From an uncultured Bacteroidota bacterium (GTDB taxonomy: Bacteria; Bacteroidota; Bacteroidia; Flavobacteriales; Flavobacteriaceae): a stretch of DNA of 64,000 nucleotides. Made by a program: the position numbers and the translations under genes. A model generated the notes under the pieces. The model worked only from the letters and a program-made list of their open reading frames with translations, was not told the DNA's origin and did no database searches. The stretch is taken from assembly GCA_902536935.1 (NCBI GenBank), contig CACAZM010000006.1, positions 18,915 through 82,914 of the forward strand. Reading direction: 5' to 3'. This document shows positions 17,427-26,300 of the stretch, piece after piece; the stretch's first letter is position 1, and each line of letters starts with the position of its first letter.

Positions 17427-18575
17427 ATGGATTCCATTTACTTTGACAATGCGGCTACAACTCCTGTACTTCCAGAAGTTGTCGAAAAAATGAAGGAGGT
17501 TTTGTCTATTTCATTTGGAAATCCATCATCGATCCACAGTCTTGGGAGAACTGCAAAAAGCTTGATTGAAAACACAAGGAAATCAATAGCCAAGGAATTG
17601 GGTGCTATACCCAGCGAGATTATTTTCACTTCTGGTGGAACTGAAGGTGATAATATGGTTTTACAGGGAGCTGTACGTGGGCTTGATGTTGAGACAATCA
17701 TCACTTCCAAAATTGAACATCATGCTGTAATTCATGCTGTGGAAAGCCTTAAGCAATCAGATGATATCAAGGTTCATTATGTAAAGGTGTCAAGTAACGG
17801 AAGCCCTGATTTCGATGATCTTGAACGGCTTCTTCAGCATGACGATTCCAAGAAACTAGTGAGTTTGATGCATGTTAACAATGAGTTGGGGACGATTTGT
17901 GATTTAGAGGCAATCGGAAATCTTTGCCGACAGAATGATGCACTCTTTCATTCGGATATGGTTCAATCGATTGGCCATTTCCGACTAAACCTACAAGAAC
18001 TACCCATCGACTTTGCAGTTGCTGCTGCCCATAAATTCCACGGCCCTAAGGGGATTGGTTTTGTATTTATACGAAAGACAACTGGTTTGGAGGGTTTATT
18101 TTTTGGAGGAGGTCAAGAAAGAGGTTTGCGAGCTGGCACAGAAAGCGTACATAATATCGTTGGTTTAGGTGAAGCGTTTTCTCATGCGTATACAAATTTG
18201 GATGCTGACAAATCTCAAATTACAGATTTAAAAATGTATTGTATTAATCAGCTTAAAAGCACATTTTCGGATATTTCGTTTAACGGCTGCTGTGACGATT
18301 TGACAAAGAGTACATATACGATTGTCAATGCCAGAATTCCAATGAGTCCAGAGAAAGCAAATCTTCTTGGATTTACACTTGACCTGAAAGGAATATGTTG
18401 CTCAAAAGGAAGCGCCTGTCAAGCGGGTAGTGAAACAGGATCTCATGTTTTGAATCATATACTTTCCAAAAAACAATTGCAATCCCCATCTATTCGCATT
18501 TCGTTTTCGAAATACAACACCAAAAAAGACGTTGATCAACTTGTTGATGTGTTAAACGACTATGTCAGCTCTTAA
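17427..18575 (+). CDS. Cysteine desulfurase (IscS/NifS family)
   Basis: The ATG at 17427 opens with MDSIYFDNAATTPVLP, the standard N-terminus, and gives 382 residues. A TTG six bases earlier is less likely. The protein has FTSGGTEGDNMV, MHVNNELGTI, AAHKFHGPKGIGF with the PLP lysine, and a catalytic loop CCSKGSACQAGSETGSHVL holding the sulfur-accepting cysteine. It takes sulfur from cysteine for Fe-S clusters or thio-modified RNA. Loop length and sequence point to the IscS/NifS side, but no isc or suf partner is nearby. Its end overlaps the convergent TonB gene by four bases. Confidence 0.9.
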   Translation: MDSIYFDNAATTPVLPEVVEKMKEVLSISFGNPSSIHSLGRTAKSLIENTRKSIAKELGAIPSEIIFTSGGTEGDNMVLQGAVRGLDVETIITSKIEHHAVIHAVESLKQSDDIKVHYVKVSSNGSPDFDDLERLLQHDDSKKLVSLMHVNNELGTICDLEAIGNLCRQNDALFHSDMVQSIGHFRLNLQELPIDFAVAAAHKFHGPKGIGFVFIRKTTGLEGLFFGGGQERGLRAGTESVHNIVGLGEAFSHAYTNLDADKSQITDLKMYCINQLKSTFSDISFNGCCDDLTKSTYTIVNARIPMSPEKANLLGFTLDLKGICCSKGSACQAGSETGSHVLNHILSKKQLQSPSIRISFSKYNTKKDVDQLVDVLNDYVSS

Positions 18576-20998
18576 AAACCAGCACTCAATTTCAGATTAA
18601 ACACCCGAGGAGTCATATAATTTGGGATACCAAATTGAGACTTGCTTGACACATCACGTACCCAGGTCATGGTTATGGCATTTTGCACATTGAACACATT
18701 GAAAATTTCAAAACCAATCATTAGGTCTTTCAAAAACGGAACCCAAGACTTATTGTCATCATTGACTACATAAAAAATCCCCAAATCAGCACGTTTATAA
18801 TCTCGAAGTCGGCTACCGTAATTGTATGGATCGGCATAATTTGGTGCTCCACCAGGCAGACCAGAATTGTAAACAAGATTCAAGTTCATTTTTAAAAATG
18901 GCATGGAAGGAACATAGTCCTGGAACAGCATCGCAAACTTAAAGCGCTGGTCGGTTGGTCTTGGAATATACCCTCTGTTGTTTCTGTTTTCTTCTGTTGA
19001 CATGAGTCCTAAGCTTATCCACGACTCCGTACCGGGAACAAACTCTCCATTTAATCTAAAGTCAAGGCCATAAACGAAACCCTTGGTATAGTTGTTAGCA
19101 TCATAGCGAATTCGAACATTTTCAACGGAGTAGGCATTAAGTTGATCCAAAAACTTATAGTAAAGCTCAGACTTGAATAAAAACGGTCGATCCCACATGG
19201 AAAATCGATATTCATTTCCGAGGGATATATGAATTGATTTTTGTGCATCAACGTTTGGATTGATTACCCCATCTCTTGTGCGTAATTCTCGATAGAAAGG
19301 TGGTTGAGCATAAAGCCCGGTGGCAAATCGATAAAGCACATGATTCTTATTTTTTGGACGGAAGCTTAACTGAATTCGGGGACTGGCAATATATTTACCC
19401 TTTTTATTTTCCAACTGCCACCGTTGGCCCCGGATCCCAGCTGTGAGCCAATAAAGCGTATTTCCTAAAAGCCCTCTACGACTCCATTGAAAAAAGCTGC
19501 TAATGCGCTGAATCTGGGTTTGATTGGTAGCTCGAACGTATTCGAAAGGGACAAGCGGACCTCTAAACGAGGTGTAGGGCTGGTCATTGGTAATCGATCC
19601 ACTTGGGGGGCGAATAGAAAACCCTGCGGAATCGACAACTTCCCACTCTACCAGACGGTCATCTATATGTTCCCATTTATAGCCAATTCCCCAGTCCAGC
19701 AGATGATTACCTATGATATGTTTCCCTCTTAATTTTCCATCAATAATCTGTGCACCGTAGTTATTTCGACCATGTGTGAGTTGCGAACCAACCCCCTCAG
19801 TAAAAGTGACTACTCCCAAATCGTCGCCGCCTATTGAGGAGTTAGGGTCCCCCAAGCGATACTGTGCCAAAATATCAAAATGTTCATTTTCAACGGTTTG
19901 GTAGTTTGATAAAATCAGTCGATAACTATTCTTGTTATTTGGAATCCAAGTGGTTTTTAGTGCCCCTGTAAAGGCGGTGTAATTATCTTTTTCGTTTCCA
20001 TCATAGTATACCACAAGTGCCTTTGGTTGTTCGATCGTACCGAAGTTGGTTTGTCGTACCAATGGCTTATATCGATATGTGTTGGCAGAGAAGGCACCCA
20101 ATACATTGAAGAACAATTGGTCAGATTGGGCGTAAGAAATAAAGGTTTGTAGATCTGAAAAACTGGGATTAAAATTGGTTTCTGTTTCCTTCAAATCTAC
20201 TAGCAAACCATTGTCTCGATAACGAAATCCTGTGATCACACTCCACTTTTCCTTGCCAAGAGACCAACTCAGATTACCACCCAATCGACTCAGTGATATG
20301 AGCATTTGATTTTCAGAGAAACTTTTGTATGTAATATCAAGGACAGATGATAGCTTATCGCCGTATGATGCTTCAAATCCACCAGCGGAAAACTGCACTT
20401 GCTGAATCATGTCAGGGTTTAAAAAGCTCAAACCTTCTTGTTGACCAGATCGAATCAGTTGAGGTCGATAAACTTCGATTTCATTCACGTAAACTAAGTT
20501 TTCGTCATAGTTTCCACCCCGAACAGCATATTGTGTGCTGAGCTCATTATTGGAGTTCACACCCGGTAGACTTATCAATAGATTTTCCACGCCAGCATTT
20601 GCTCCAGAAATACTGCGAATCGTTTCTGGTGTCAAAGTTGTCATTCCTTTAATCACACGCTGCTTGTTTGCCTGTACAATAACCTCGGCAATTTGCTCTT
20701 CTGATTCGTTGATCACAGGATTTAACTCATAGATCTCTCCGGGATCAAGCTGGAGTTTTACTATGCTATTTTGATATCCAATATGCTGAAAGATGACTTG
20801 GATTTCTTTATTCGATTGAACTTGTAAAGAGTAAAATCCATTTTCATTCGTAGTGGTACCACTAGTTCCAGAAACAACCGTCGCATTTTGAATTGGAACT
20901 TGATTGTAGTTTGTGATGATACCACGCACAATGGCTTGTTGGGCTAGGGAGCTACCAAAGATCAATCCACAAAAAACAATATTCAATTTTGCTCTCAC
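18572..20998 (-). CDS. TonB-dependent outer-membrane receptor with carboxypeptidase-regulatory-like domain
   Basis: The 808-residue protein has a signal peptide (GLIFGSSLAQQ). It then has an Ig-like carboxypeptidase-regulatory domain (VRGIITNYNQVPIQNATV, about residues 24-105), a plug domain (TLTPETIRSISGANAGVENLLISLPGV, YAVRGGNYDEN) and a long beta-barrel ending in LKLSAGF. It has no SusD partner, so it is not a SusC-type glycan importer. The ligand is unknown. It overlaps the M23 peptidase gene by four bases (ATGA), so the two are co-expressed in a pairing that probably reflects envelope function. Confidence 0.88.
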   Translation of the reverse strand: MRAKLNIVFCGLIFGSSLAQQAIVRGIITNYNQVPIQNATVVSGTSGTTTNENGFYSLQVQSNKEIQVIFQHIGYQNSIVKLQLDPGEIYELNPVINESEEQIAEVIVQANKQRVIKGMTTLTPETIRSISGANAGVENLLISLPGVNSNNELSTQYAVRGGNYDENLVYVNEIEVYRPQLIRSGQQEGLSFLNPDMIQQVQFSAGGFEASYGDKLSSVLDITYKSFSENQMLISLSRLGGNLSWSLGKEKWSVITGFRYRDNGLLVDLKETETNFNPSFSDLQTFISYAQSDQLFFNVLGAFSANTYRYKPLVRQTNFGTIEQPKALVVYYDGNEKDNYTAFTGALKTTWIPNNKNSYRLILSNYQTVENEHFDILAQYRLGDPNSSIGGDDLGVVTFTEGVGSQLTHGRNNYGAQIIDGKLRGKHIIGNHLLDWGIGYKWEHIDDRLVEWEVVDSAGFSIRPPSGSITNDQPYTSFRGPLVPFEYVRATNQTQIQRISSFFQWSRRGLLGNTLYWLTAGIRGQRWQLENKKGKYIASPRIQLSFRPKNKNHVLYRFATGLYAQPPFYRELRTRDGVINPNVDAQKSIHISLGNEYRFSMWDRPFLFKSELYYKFLDQLNAYSVENVRIRYDANNYTKGFVYGLDFRLNGEFVPGTESWISLGLMSTEENRNNRGYIPRPTDQRFKFAMLFQDYVPSMPFLKMNLNLVYNSGLPGGAPNYADPYNYGSRLRDYKRADLGIFYVVNDDNKSWVPFLKDLMIGFEIFNVFNVQNAITMTWVRDVSSKSQFGIPNYMTPRVFNLKLSAGF

Positions 20999-22671
20999 TT
21001 TCTGTAAAATTCTAGTTCGTGGTTCGATTCATTTCCCACATTATCAATAACTGTAATTTTGAGAGAATGTTTTGCTCCTTCAAAAGAAAAATATTCATCA
21101 AAATTAAACGTGATTTCCTTTTTCTTGGGTTCATATTCAAATAAGGCCCATTTACCATCGATAGTTGCCTGATAAGAACGGATCCCGGTTTCTTTATCGT
21201 CTATTGTAAAACGCAAGGTTTTAAAATTGGAAAGCCAACGTTGATCATAGACTTGAGATGGTTTTATGATTGGGGGTATGGTGTCTTGCGCTATGGTGTA
21301 TGTTCCTGTTTTTTTGATTTTCGCGACAAAGTAGTTGTCGCGTATTGTAGCGCTGATGAATCCTTTCTTTCCATTTTTTAATTTAATGCCTAAATAATGA
21401 CCAACCACAGATTCTGGTGTCGAGACTTTGATCTGAAAAGCTTTTCGTAATGCAACATGATCTGCTTTGATTTGCAGCTCTTTATTGTCAAAACCAAGCA
21501 CAAATCGATTACTGTCATAGACTGCATTTTTAGGGATATAAATTTGAGCACCATCATATTTAAAAAGATACTCTCGATTTGGTTCAATTTCTTTTCCCTC
21601 GGGTAGTTCCTTAGTTAGTATGGCGATCTCTTGTTCTTTTCCTTTAATCTGCACAAACAGGTATCGGTTATTATTATTGGCATCTGAAACTTTGATTTGG
21701 TAGGCATAATCCTTTCCGTTTTCCACATCGATTAGGCCATCTTCCAAGTGACTGAAGAAGTCCAAGTCATTTCCTGGAGATCGAAATAGCTTTTGTATGC
21801 GTTGCCTTGTACGGCTGTATCGGGGGTAGTCAATCAGCGTGTTGAGGTATTCAGAGTCTGAAAATCGAATTTTAGAAAATTGGAGACCTTTAATTTGGGT
21901 TCCGTTCAACTTAGCAGTTATTGAATATACACCGTTTTTATTGTATGTATTGTCATGTCGGTCATAGGTTCCTATTCCCAAACCGACTTTTCCAATTGCT
22001 TCAATTGGGTCAGCAGCATAAATACTATCATTAATTTTTTGAAAAGGGATTTGTAGTTCTTGATTTGTAGAATTAACAATAGCATCTTCACTTATAGGGT
22101 AAGCGATAAGCGAATGAATTACTGGTCTGACCGAGTCTTGAATATCATAGTGAGACAATAAAGGGTTGATAGGTTTTTGGGTTGTGGTTTCACGCAGTTC
22201 AAAGTGTAGATGGGGACCAAATGATCCACCAGTGTTTCCTGAAAATCCGATAATTTCGTTTTTAGAAACTGGCAACTCTGTTGGCTCAAAAAATAATTCT
22301 ACTACATAGGATTGTTTTTCATATTGTTTTTTCCTGACCTGAAACACAATGGGCGCTGAGAATTTTTTTAAGTGTGCATAAACAGAGGTTTTACCGTCAG
22401 GGTGATTGATGTAAATTGCTTTGCCATAGCCAGAAGTCGAAACCTTGATCCGTGACACATATCCATCGGAAACTGCTTTCAGGGGAAACCCTTCACGTCC
22501 TTGTGTTTTGATATCAATTCCGGCATGAATATTTGAACTTCTCAGCTCTCCAAAAGTGCCTGATAGGAAGATGGGAATATCGATAGGGAGGGAGTACTGC
22601 TCAGGATCATTCTGTTGCGCACAAACTAGAAATGAAATCCAAAAAAAGGCCAAAGTTGCCGATGCTCGCAT
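20995..22671 (-). CDS. Secreted M23 family (LytM-like) peptidase
   Basis: The 558-residue protein has a signal peptide (TLAFFWISFLVCAQQ). A LytM domain follows at about residues 30-175 with the zinc ligands in HAGIDIKTQ (H-x3-D) and in GGSFGPHLHFELRE (HxH). The remaining 380 residues form beta-rich domains, ending in an Ig-like unit (SFEGAKHSLKITVIDNVGNESNHE). Active M23 members cut peptide cross-links in peptidoglycan, and both zinc-binding motifs are intact here. It lies upstream of the TonB receptor gene and diverges from the zapA operon across 97 bp. Confidence 0.9.
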   Translation of the reverse strand: MRASATLAFFWISFLVCAQQNDPEQYSLPIDIPIFLSGTFGELRSSNIHAGIDIKTQGREGFPLKAVSDGYVSRIKVSTSGYGKAIYINHPDGKTSVYAHLKKFSAPIVFQVRKKQYEKQSYVVELFFEPTELPVSKNEIIGFSGNTGGSFGPHLHFELRETTTQKPINPLLSHYDIQDSVRPVIHSLIAYPISEDAIVNSTNQELQIPFQKINDSIYAADPIEAIGKVGLGIGTYDRHDNTYNKNGVYSITAKLNGTQIKGLQFSKIRFSDSEYLNTLIDYPRYSRTRQRIQKLFRSPGNDLDFFSHLEDGLIDVENGKDYAYQIKVSDANNNNRYLFVQIKGKEQEIAILTKELPEGKEIEPNREYLFKYDGAQIYIPKNAVYDSNRFVLGFDNKELQIKADHVALRKAFQIKVSTPESVVGHYLGIKLKNGKKGFISATIRDNYFVAKIKKTGTYTIAQDTIPPIIKPSQVYDQRWLSNFKTLRFTIDDKETGIRSYQATIDGKWALFEYEPKKKEITFNFDEYFSFEGAKHSLKITVIDNVGNESNHELEFYRK

Positions 22672-22717
22672 GATGTAAAAATAAGCGTTTACTTGTTAAA
22701 GTAAAAGCTTGTATTTC

Positions 22718-22748
22718 TTGTTTCGGTAGTTCTATTCTTATACCTTTG
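22718..22748 (+). promoter_or_regulatory. Strong Bacteroidota-type promoter before the coiled-coil/zapA operon
   Basis: TTG at 22718-22720 and TACCTTTG at 22741-22748 are separated by exactly 20 bp. This fits the Bacteroidota sigma-ABfr consensus TTG-N17-23-TAnnTTTG. The start codon at 22769 lies 20 bp downstream, which leaves a short leader. Confidence 0.7.
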
Positions 22749-22768
22749 GGTGTTATTAATTGAATTGA

Positions 22769-23062
22769 ATGGCAAACACATCTCAACTTGTTGACTCAAT
22801 TACCCTTCGCTTGCAAACTGTTGTTGAGCAAATGAAACAGTTGCAGCAGGAAAACCAATCATTACATGAGCGATTAGAACATTCAAAGCAAGAGTTAGCA
22901 CAAAAACATGGTAATATTCGTGAGTTGAAAATGAAACTAGAAGCCGTACAAACAGCTAAATCGATCAAAGGGGTTGGACAAAGTAGTGCCAGAGCCAAAA
23001 CACAAATTGACAAGCTCATTGGAGAAATAGATGCTTGTTTAGAGGTTATATCGCTATCTTAG
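22769..23062 (+). CDS. Small coiled-coil protein upstream of zapA
   Basis: This is a 97-residue soluble protein. Residues 8-60 show heptad-like hydrophobic spacing with Gln, Glu and Leu-rich sequence (VVEQMKQLQQENQSLHERLEH), so a parallel coiled coil is likely. It ends in AKTQIDKLIGEIDACLEVISL. Proteins of this size and place occur immediately before zapA in many flavobacteria and resemble ZapB-like coiled coils in build only. A part in the division ring is inferred from position. The zapA start follows by 5 bp. Confidence 0.75.
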   Translation: MANTSQLVDSITLRLQTVVEQMKQLQQENQSLHERLEHSKQELAQKHGNIRELKMKLEAVQTAKSIKGVGQSSARAKTQIDKLIGEIDACLEVISLS

Positions 23063-23067
23063 ATTCT

Positions 23068-23346
23068 ATGCAAAAGATTAAAATTACTATTGGTGACAGA
23101 GTTTATCCTTTGAGTGTAACTGAGGGGCAAGAGGCATTTTTGAGAAATTCAGCCAAGCAAATCGATCAAATGATGAAGCACTACGAACAAAATTATGCAG
23201 TACAGGATAAACAAGATGTACTAGCAATGTGCGCGTTACAGCTTGCTCTTCAACTCCGGCAAGAGGAGACAAAAAGCAGTGAGAGCTCTGATGAGATCGA
23301 TAAAAAATTACGTACGATTGACACATTGTTATCTAAAATAACATAA
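23068..23346 (+). CDS. zapA: Cell division protein ZapA
   Basis: The ATG at 23068 gives a 92-residue protein, MQKIKITIGDRVYPLSV, followed by a long C-terminal helix (YEQNYAVQDKQDVLAMCALQLALQL). ZapA proteins have this layout: a short beta-rich head and a coiled-coil tail that tetramerises and bundles FtsZ filaments at the division site. An upstream in-frame TTG at 23035 would overlap the preceding gene and add 11 residues, so the ATG is preferred. It shares the promoter at 22718 with the coiled-coil gene. Confidence 0.88.
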   Translation: MQKIKITIGDRVYPLSVTEGQEAFLRNSAKQIDQMMKHYEQNYAVQDKQDVLAMCALQLALQLRQEETKSSESSDEIDKKLRTIDTLLSKIT

Positions 23347-23371
23347 ATAAATACGTTCATTTCAGTATACT

Positions 23372-23536
23372 GCCTGCACTGGTTTTATTTTTGATAAACT
23401 CAACGCTAATTCAATTAGAAGAGGTGAGTTTAAATTGCAAAAGCAAGCCACCATCGAGTGGATCCTTGAACAATTTGGTAGCCTCAAACCTGTTTTTTCA
23501 GAGTTTATACAAAACTCTACCAGTGTGGGCTTTTTT
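23372..23536 (+). ncRNA. ssrS: 6S RNA candidate (6S-Flavo type)
   Basis: The ends pair as a long closing stem: GCCTGCACTGG at 23372-23382 with CCAGTGTGGGC at 23520-23530 (G-U wobble allowed), followed at once by a run of T that fits a terminator. Inside are hairpins TAAACTC/GAGTTTA (23395-23401 with 23426-23432), CCAC/GTGG (23448-23451 with 23458-23461) and GAGTTT/AAACTC just before the closing strand. No open reading frame explains the segment. Flavobacterial 6S RNA is often found right after zapA, usually before rny; here a convergent membrane-protein gene takes the place of rny. 6S RNA mimics an open promoter and holds RNA polymerase. The assignment rests on structure and position only. 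Confidence 0.7.
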
Positions 23537-23539
23537 AGA

Positions 23540-24436
23540 CTAATAATTGGTTGGAATCTTATTTTTTTCAAACATCATATGAATCCACAAGATCATAACT
23601 CCAAATCCAACAGCTGTAACAATTAGAACTGAATTTAGTAACCCTTCAGTGCCAAAAGACAGTTTGACTAAAATCGTGGAAATCACAAATCCTGAATTGC
23701 GAATTACTTTATTGAACTTGTCAGTATGTGTGAAAGAGAACAATAACAACAACACATCAACAAGAATGAGTACAGTAAAGAATTCGTCAAAAAACAGATT
23801 ATTGATATTTGCTAAGTCTGTAATTTCTGATGGATTGATTAATGTTGCATATGCCCAATTTCCAAAAGCATACATTGCCATTATTAAAAACAACGGAATC
23901 AACACCAAAGCAATAATTTTCTTGATTTCAATAAAGCGAATGATTTCAGCTCTAGTCTCAGTCAATTTTAGTAGTTTTCGTACTCGGTTTTTATTCATTT
24001 TGTAAAACAGATGAATCAAAATGAAAAGAATAATCGTTGCGAGTAAATCATATGTAAATTGAAGATCTTCTTGAACACTAAACCAATTGTTACTGAGCTC
24101 GAGTTGAGACAAATCTTTATACAACCTACGGATTACAATCAGCATGATAATTTCGTACTGTTTTCCAATGTAGATAGTCATCGATTTAGGTAAGTAATAA
24201 ATCAATAGATAGACCTCATATAAAAGTATAAAGGAAAAAGGGGTGTAAATTGCAGCGATCGGACTTGAAAAAAAACTTGAGGTTTCATATCTATCTCCAA
24301 AAAATCCAAAATTACTGAGTAAAATTAAAATCAAGTGAACAACAAAACTGAAAATCGCAATGTTTATGATAATTCGTTCGCTCAGTTTTTTTATTTTTTC
24401 TGAGAAAATATTTTCAATAAATGTTGTCATATTCAA
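23540..24436 (-). CDS. Multi-pass membrane protein of unknown function
   Basis: This 298-residue protein has about seven hydrophobic segments, for example IAIFSFVVHLILILLSNFGFF, AIYTPFSFILLYEVYLLIYYL, LLATIILFILIHLFY, ALVLIPLFLIMAMYAFG and FFTVLILVDVLLLLFSF. A charged loop (KMNKNRVRKLLKLTETRAEIIRFIEIKK) lies at about residues 145-172. I do not recognise the family. The charged loop after a membrane segment could be a signalling linker, but no known domain is visible. It ends 4 bp after the RNA terminator and diverges from the DUF1800 gene. Confidence 0.7.
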   Translation of the reverse strand: MNMTTFIENIFSEKIKKLSERIIINIAIFSFVVHLILILLSNFGFFGDRYETSSFFSSPIAAIYTPFSFILLYEVYLLIYYLPKSMTIYIGKQYEIIMLIVIRRLYKDLSQLELSNNWFSVQEDLQFTYDLLATIILFILIHLFYKMNKNRVRKLLKLTETRAEIIRFIEIKKIIALVLIPLFLIMAMYAFGNWAYATLINPSEITDLANINNLFFDEFFTVLILVDVLLLLFSFTHTDKFNKVIRNSGFVISTILVKLSFGTEGLLNSVLIVTAVGFGVMILWIHMMFEKNKIPTNY

Positions 24437-24475
24437 ATTTTAAGTATTTAAAGTTATTAATTTTTTTATCAATGT

Positions 24476-24483
24476 TATATTTG
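24476..24483 (+). promoter_or_regulatory. Candidate -7 box for the DUF1800-DUF1501 operon
   Basis: TATATTTG fits TAnnTTTG and lies 82 bp before the DUF1800 start codon. No TTG was found at the expected spacing, so this is weak. Confidence 0.3.
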
Positions 24484-24565
24484 GCTTATCATAAAAAGAA
24501 TTATGGATACAATTCAAATAAATTAGTTATGTTCAAAGCAAAATCGTTGTTTATTAATATTTGAT

Positions 24566-26290
24566 ATGGCAACCATAGATCCTTACACAGGTACATTGGG
24601 CTCTAGATTAGCAAAGCATTTATTGCGGCGTGCAACCTTTAATGTTACACAAACACGTATATCCGAATACGCTAATTACACGGTTGATCAGGCTCTTACT
24701 AATTTACTTACAACAAGTAACAAAAACCTTAATCAACCAATTCATTATGTCAATGGAAATTTAACTTCGCCCGCCCCGTGGATAAATGACGACTCAATTT
24801 TTGGTACGATTAATAAAGATAACGGCTCTGGATCTCAACGCCAAAACGATTTTGTGACATCTTGGTGGATGGATGAGGCAAGGCGTGACATCTCTTTACG
24901 CTCAAAGATGACTTATTTTTTGTTTACAAATTTAACTGCACCTCAGAATGACAATGGTGATAGCGCTTACTATTATGATTATCTTATGCTTCTTGAACAT
25001 TTTTGTCTTTCAGACTGGAAAGAGCTTGTTTTTCAAGTTTCAATAAACCCCAGAATGTTGGAATTTTTGAATAACGACGAAAATACGGTTGATAACCCTA
25101 ATGAAAACTACGCTCGTGAATTGCTTGAACTTTACACAATAGGGGTTGGAAAGCCTATTTATATAGACCAAAACGGAAACGTAGCATTTGAGGGTAATCC
25201 ATTGAATTATACAGAATCGGATATTGAGAAAATTGCAGAAGTTTTGACAGGATGGAGGTTTGATAAAAATCAACGTTCATCAATGCCATTAAATGGTATA
25301 AGTAATGGAAATTTTCCATGTGGATATGCCGTGCCAAGTGATCATAACTATTCCTCAAAGCAATTAAGTAACCATTTTAACAATCATATTATTCCTGCTT
25401 GGGACCCAACTGGACAAACTGAGAGTCAGAAAAAAGCCCAAATGGAGGTTGAACTTCGTGGTTTAATTGATGTAATATTAGCGCAAGATGAAACGGCCAA
25501 ATACATTTGTAGAAAACTTTATCGTTTTTTTGTCTCTCGTAACATTTCATCAGAGATTGAGGACGATATCATTGTTCCTCTTGCAAACACCTTCCGTACG
25601 AATTATAATTTGCAAGAAGTAATGTCACAATTACTAAAAAGCAAACACTTTTATGATGCTGATGACAGTGAATCTACGGATGAAATTATAGGTGGTTTAA
25701 TTAAATCTCCATTAGAACTTGCTCTCCAATCTATTTCATTATTGGATTTCCCTGTTCCCCATCCAATAGATGAGGGAGAGCTTCATTACAAATCGTTCTA
25801 TTCCAACAACCTTATTAATAAGTTTTTAGTTCAAAGTGCCCAACCTACTTTCGGCGAGACAACAACACCTCCTGCAGGATTTCCAGCGCATTATTCGGGA
25901 CCAAGCTATGATAAAAGTTGGTTTAATTCATCCACAATTATTTTTCGATACAATATCTGCAAAAATGTGTTATTTAGAGGGGTATATGGTTTCAATGCTG
26001 CTGCCTATATACAATCAGTTGTCACGGATCCAACAGATCCAGAAGAAATTTTGACAACACTCACTGACATGATGTTTCCTGAAGCACCTAGTAATGAAAG
26101 AAAACAATACTTTATTGACACGTTTTTATTTGACGGAGGAAGTTTGTTACAAGACGGAGACTCCAAGTATTACTATTGGGAATCGCTCTGGGCAGATTAT
26201 TTAGACGGAAAGAAAGTGAACACGGTCAAAGACATTCTAAAATCTTTGATTGAAGCTCTTATTTGGTCACAAGAGTTTCAAACTACATAA
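24566..26290 (+). CDS. DUF1800 family protein
   Basis: The 574-residue protein shows the DUF1800 markers. These are AKHLLRRATFNVT near residues 13-25, SKMTYFLFTNLTA (the family has a W or F-H-N pattern here), NENYARELLELYTIGVG (the most conserved motif), EVLTGWRFD, and KYICRKLYRFFVS. No clear signal peptide is present. DUF1800 genes are almost always paired with DUF1501 genes, as here, with a 10-bp gap. The biochemical role is unknown, and an export or surface-assembly role is only inferred from the pairing. Confidence 0.88.
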   Translation: MATIDPYTGTLGSRLAKHLLRRATFNVTQTRISEYANYTVDQALTNLLTTSNKNLNQPIHYVNGNLTSPAPWINDDSIFGTINKDNGSGSQRQNDFVTSWWMDEARRDISLRSKMTYFLFTNLTAPQNDNGDSAYYYDYLMLLEHFCLSDWKELVFQVSINPRMLEFLNNDENTVDNPNENYARELLELYTIGVGKPIYIDQNGNVAFEGNPLNYTESDIEKIAEVLTGWRFDKNQRSSMPLNGISNGNFPCGYAVPSDHNYSSKQLSNHFNNHIIPAWDPTGQTESQKKAQMEVELRGLIDVILAQDETAKYICRKLYRFFVSRNISSEIEDDIIVPLANTFRTNYNLQEVMSQLLKSKHFYDADDSESTDEIIGGLIKSPLELALQSISLLDFPVPHPIDEGELHYKSFYSNNLINKFLVQSAQPTFGETTTPPAGFPAHYSGPSYDKSWFNSSTIIFRYNICKNVLFRGVYGFNAAAYIQSVVTDPTDPEEILTTLTDMMFPEAPSNERKQYFIDTFLFDGGSLLQDGDSKYYYWESLWADYLDGKKVNTVKDILKSLIEALIWSQEFQTT

Positions 26291-26300
26291 ATCCAAAAAA

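Noticed and set aside
26250..26300. Upstream start for the DUF1501 protein
   Set aside because: It overlaps the DUF1800 end and would bury the twin-basic signal sequence, which needs the ATG at 26301.
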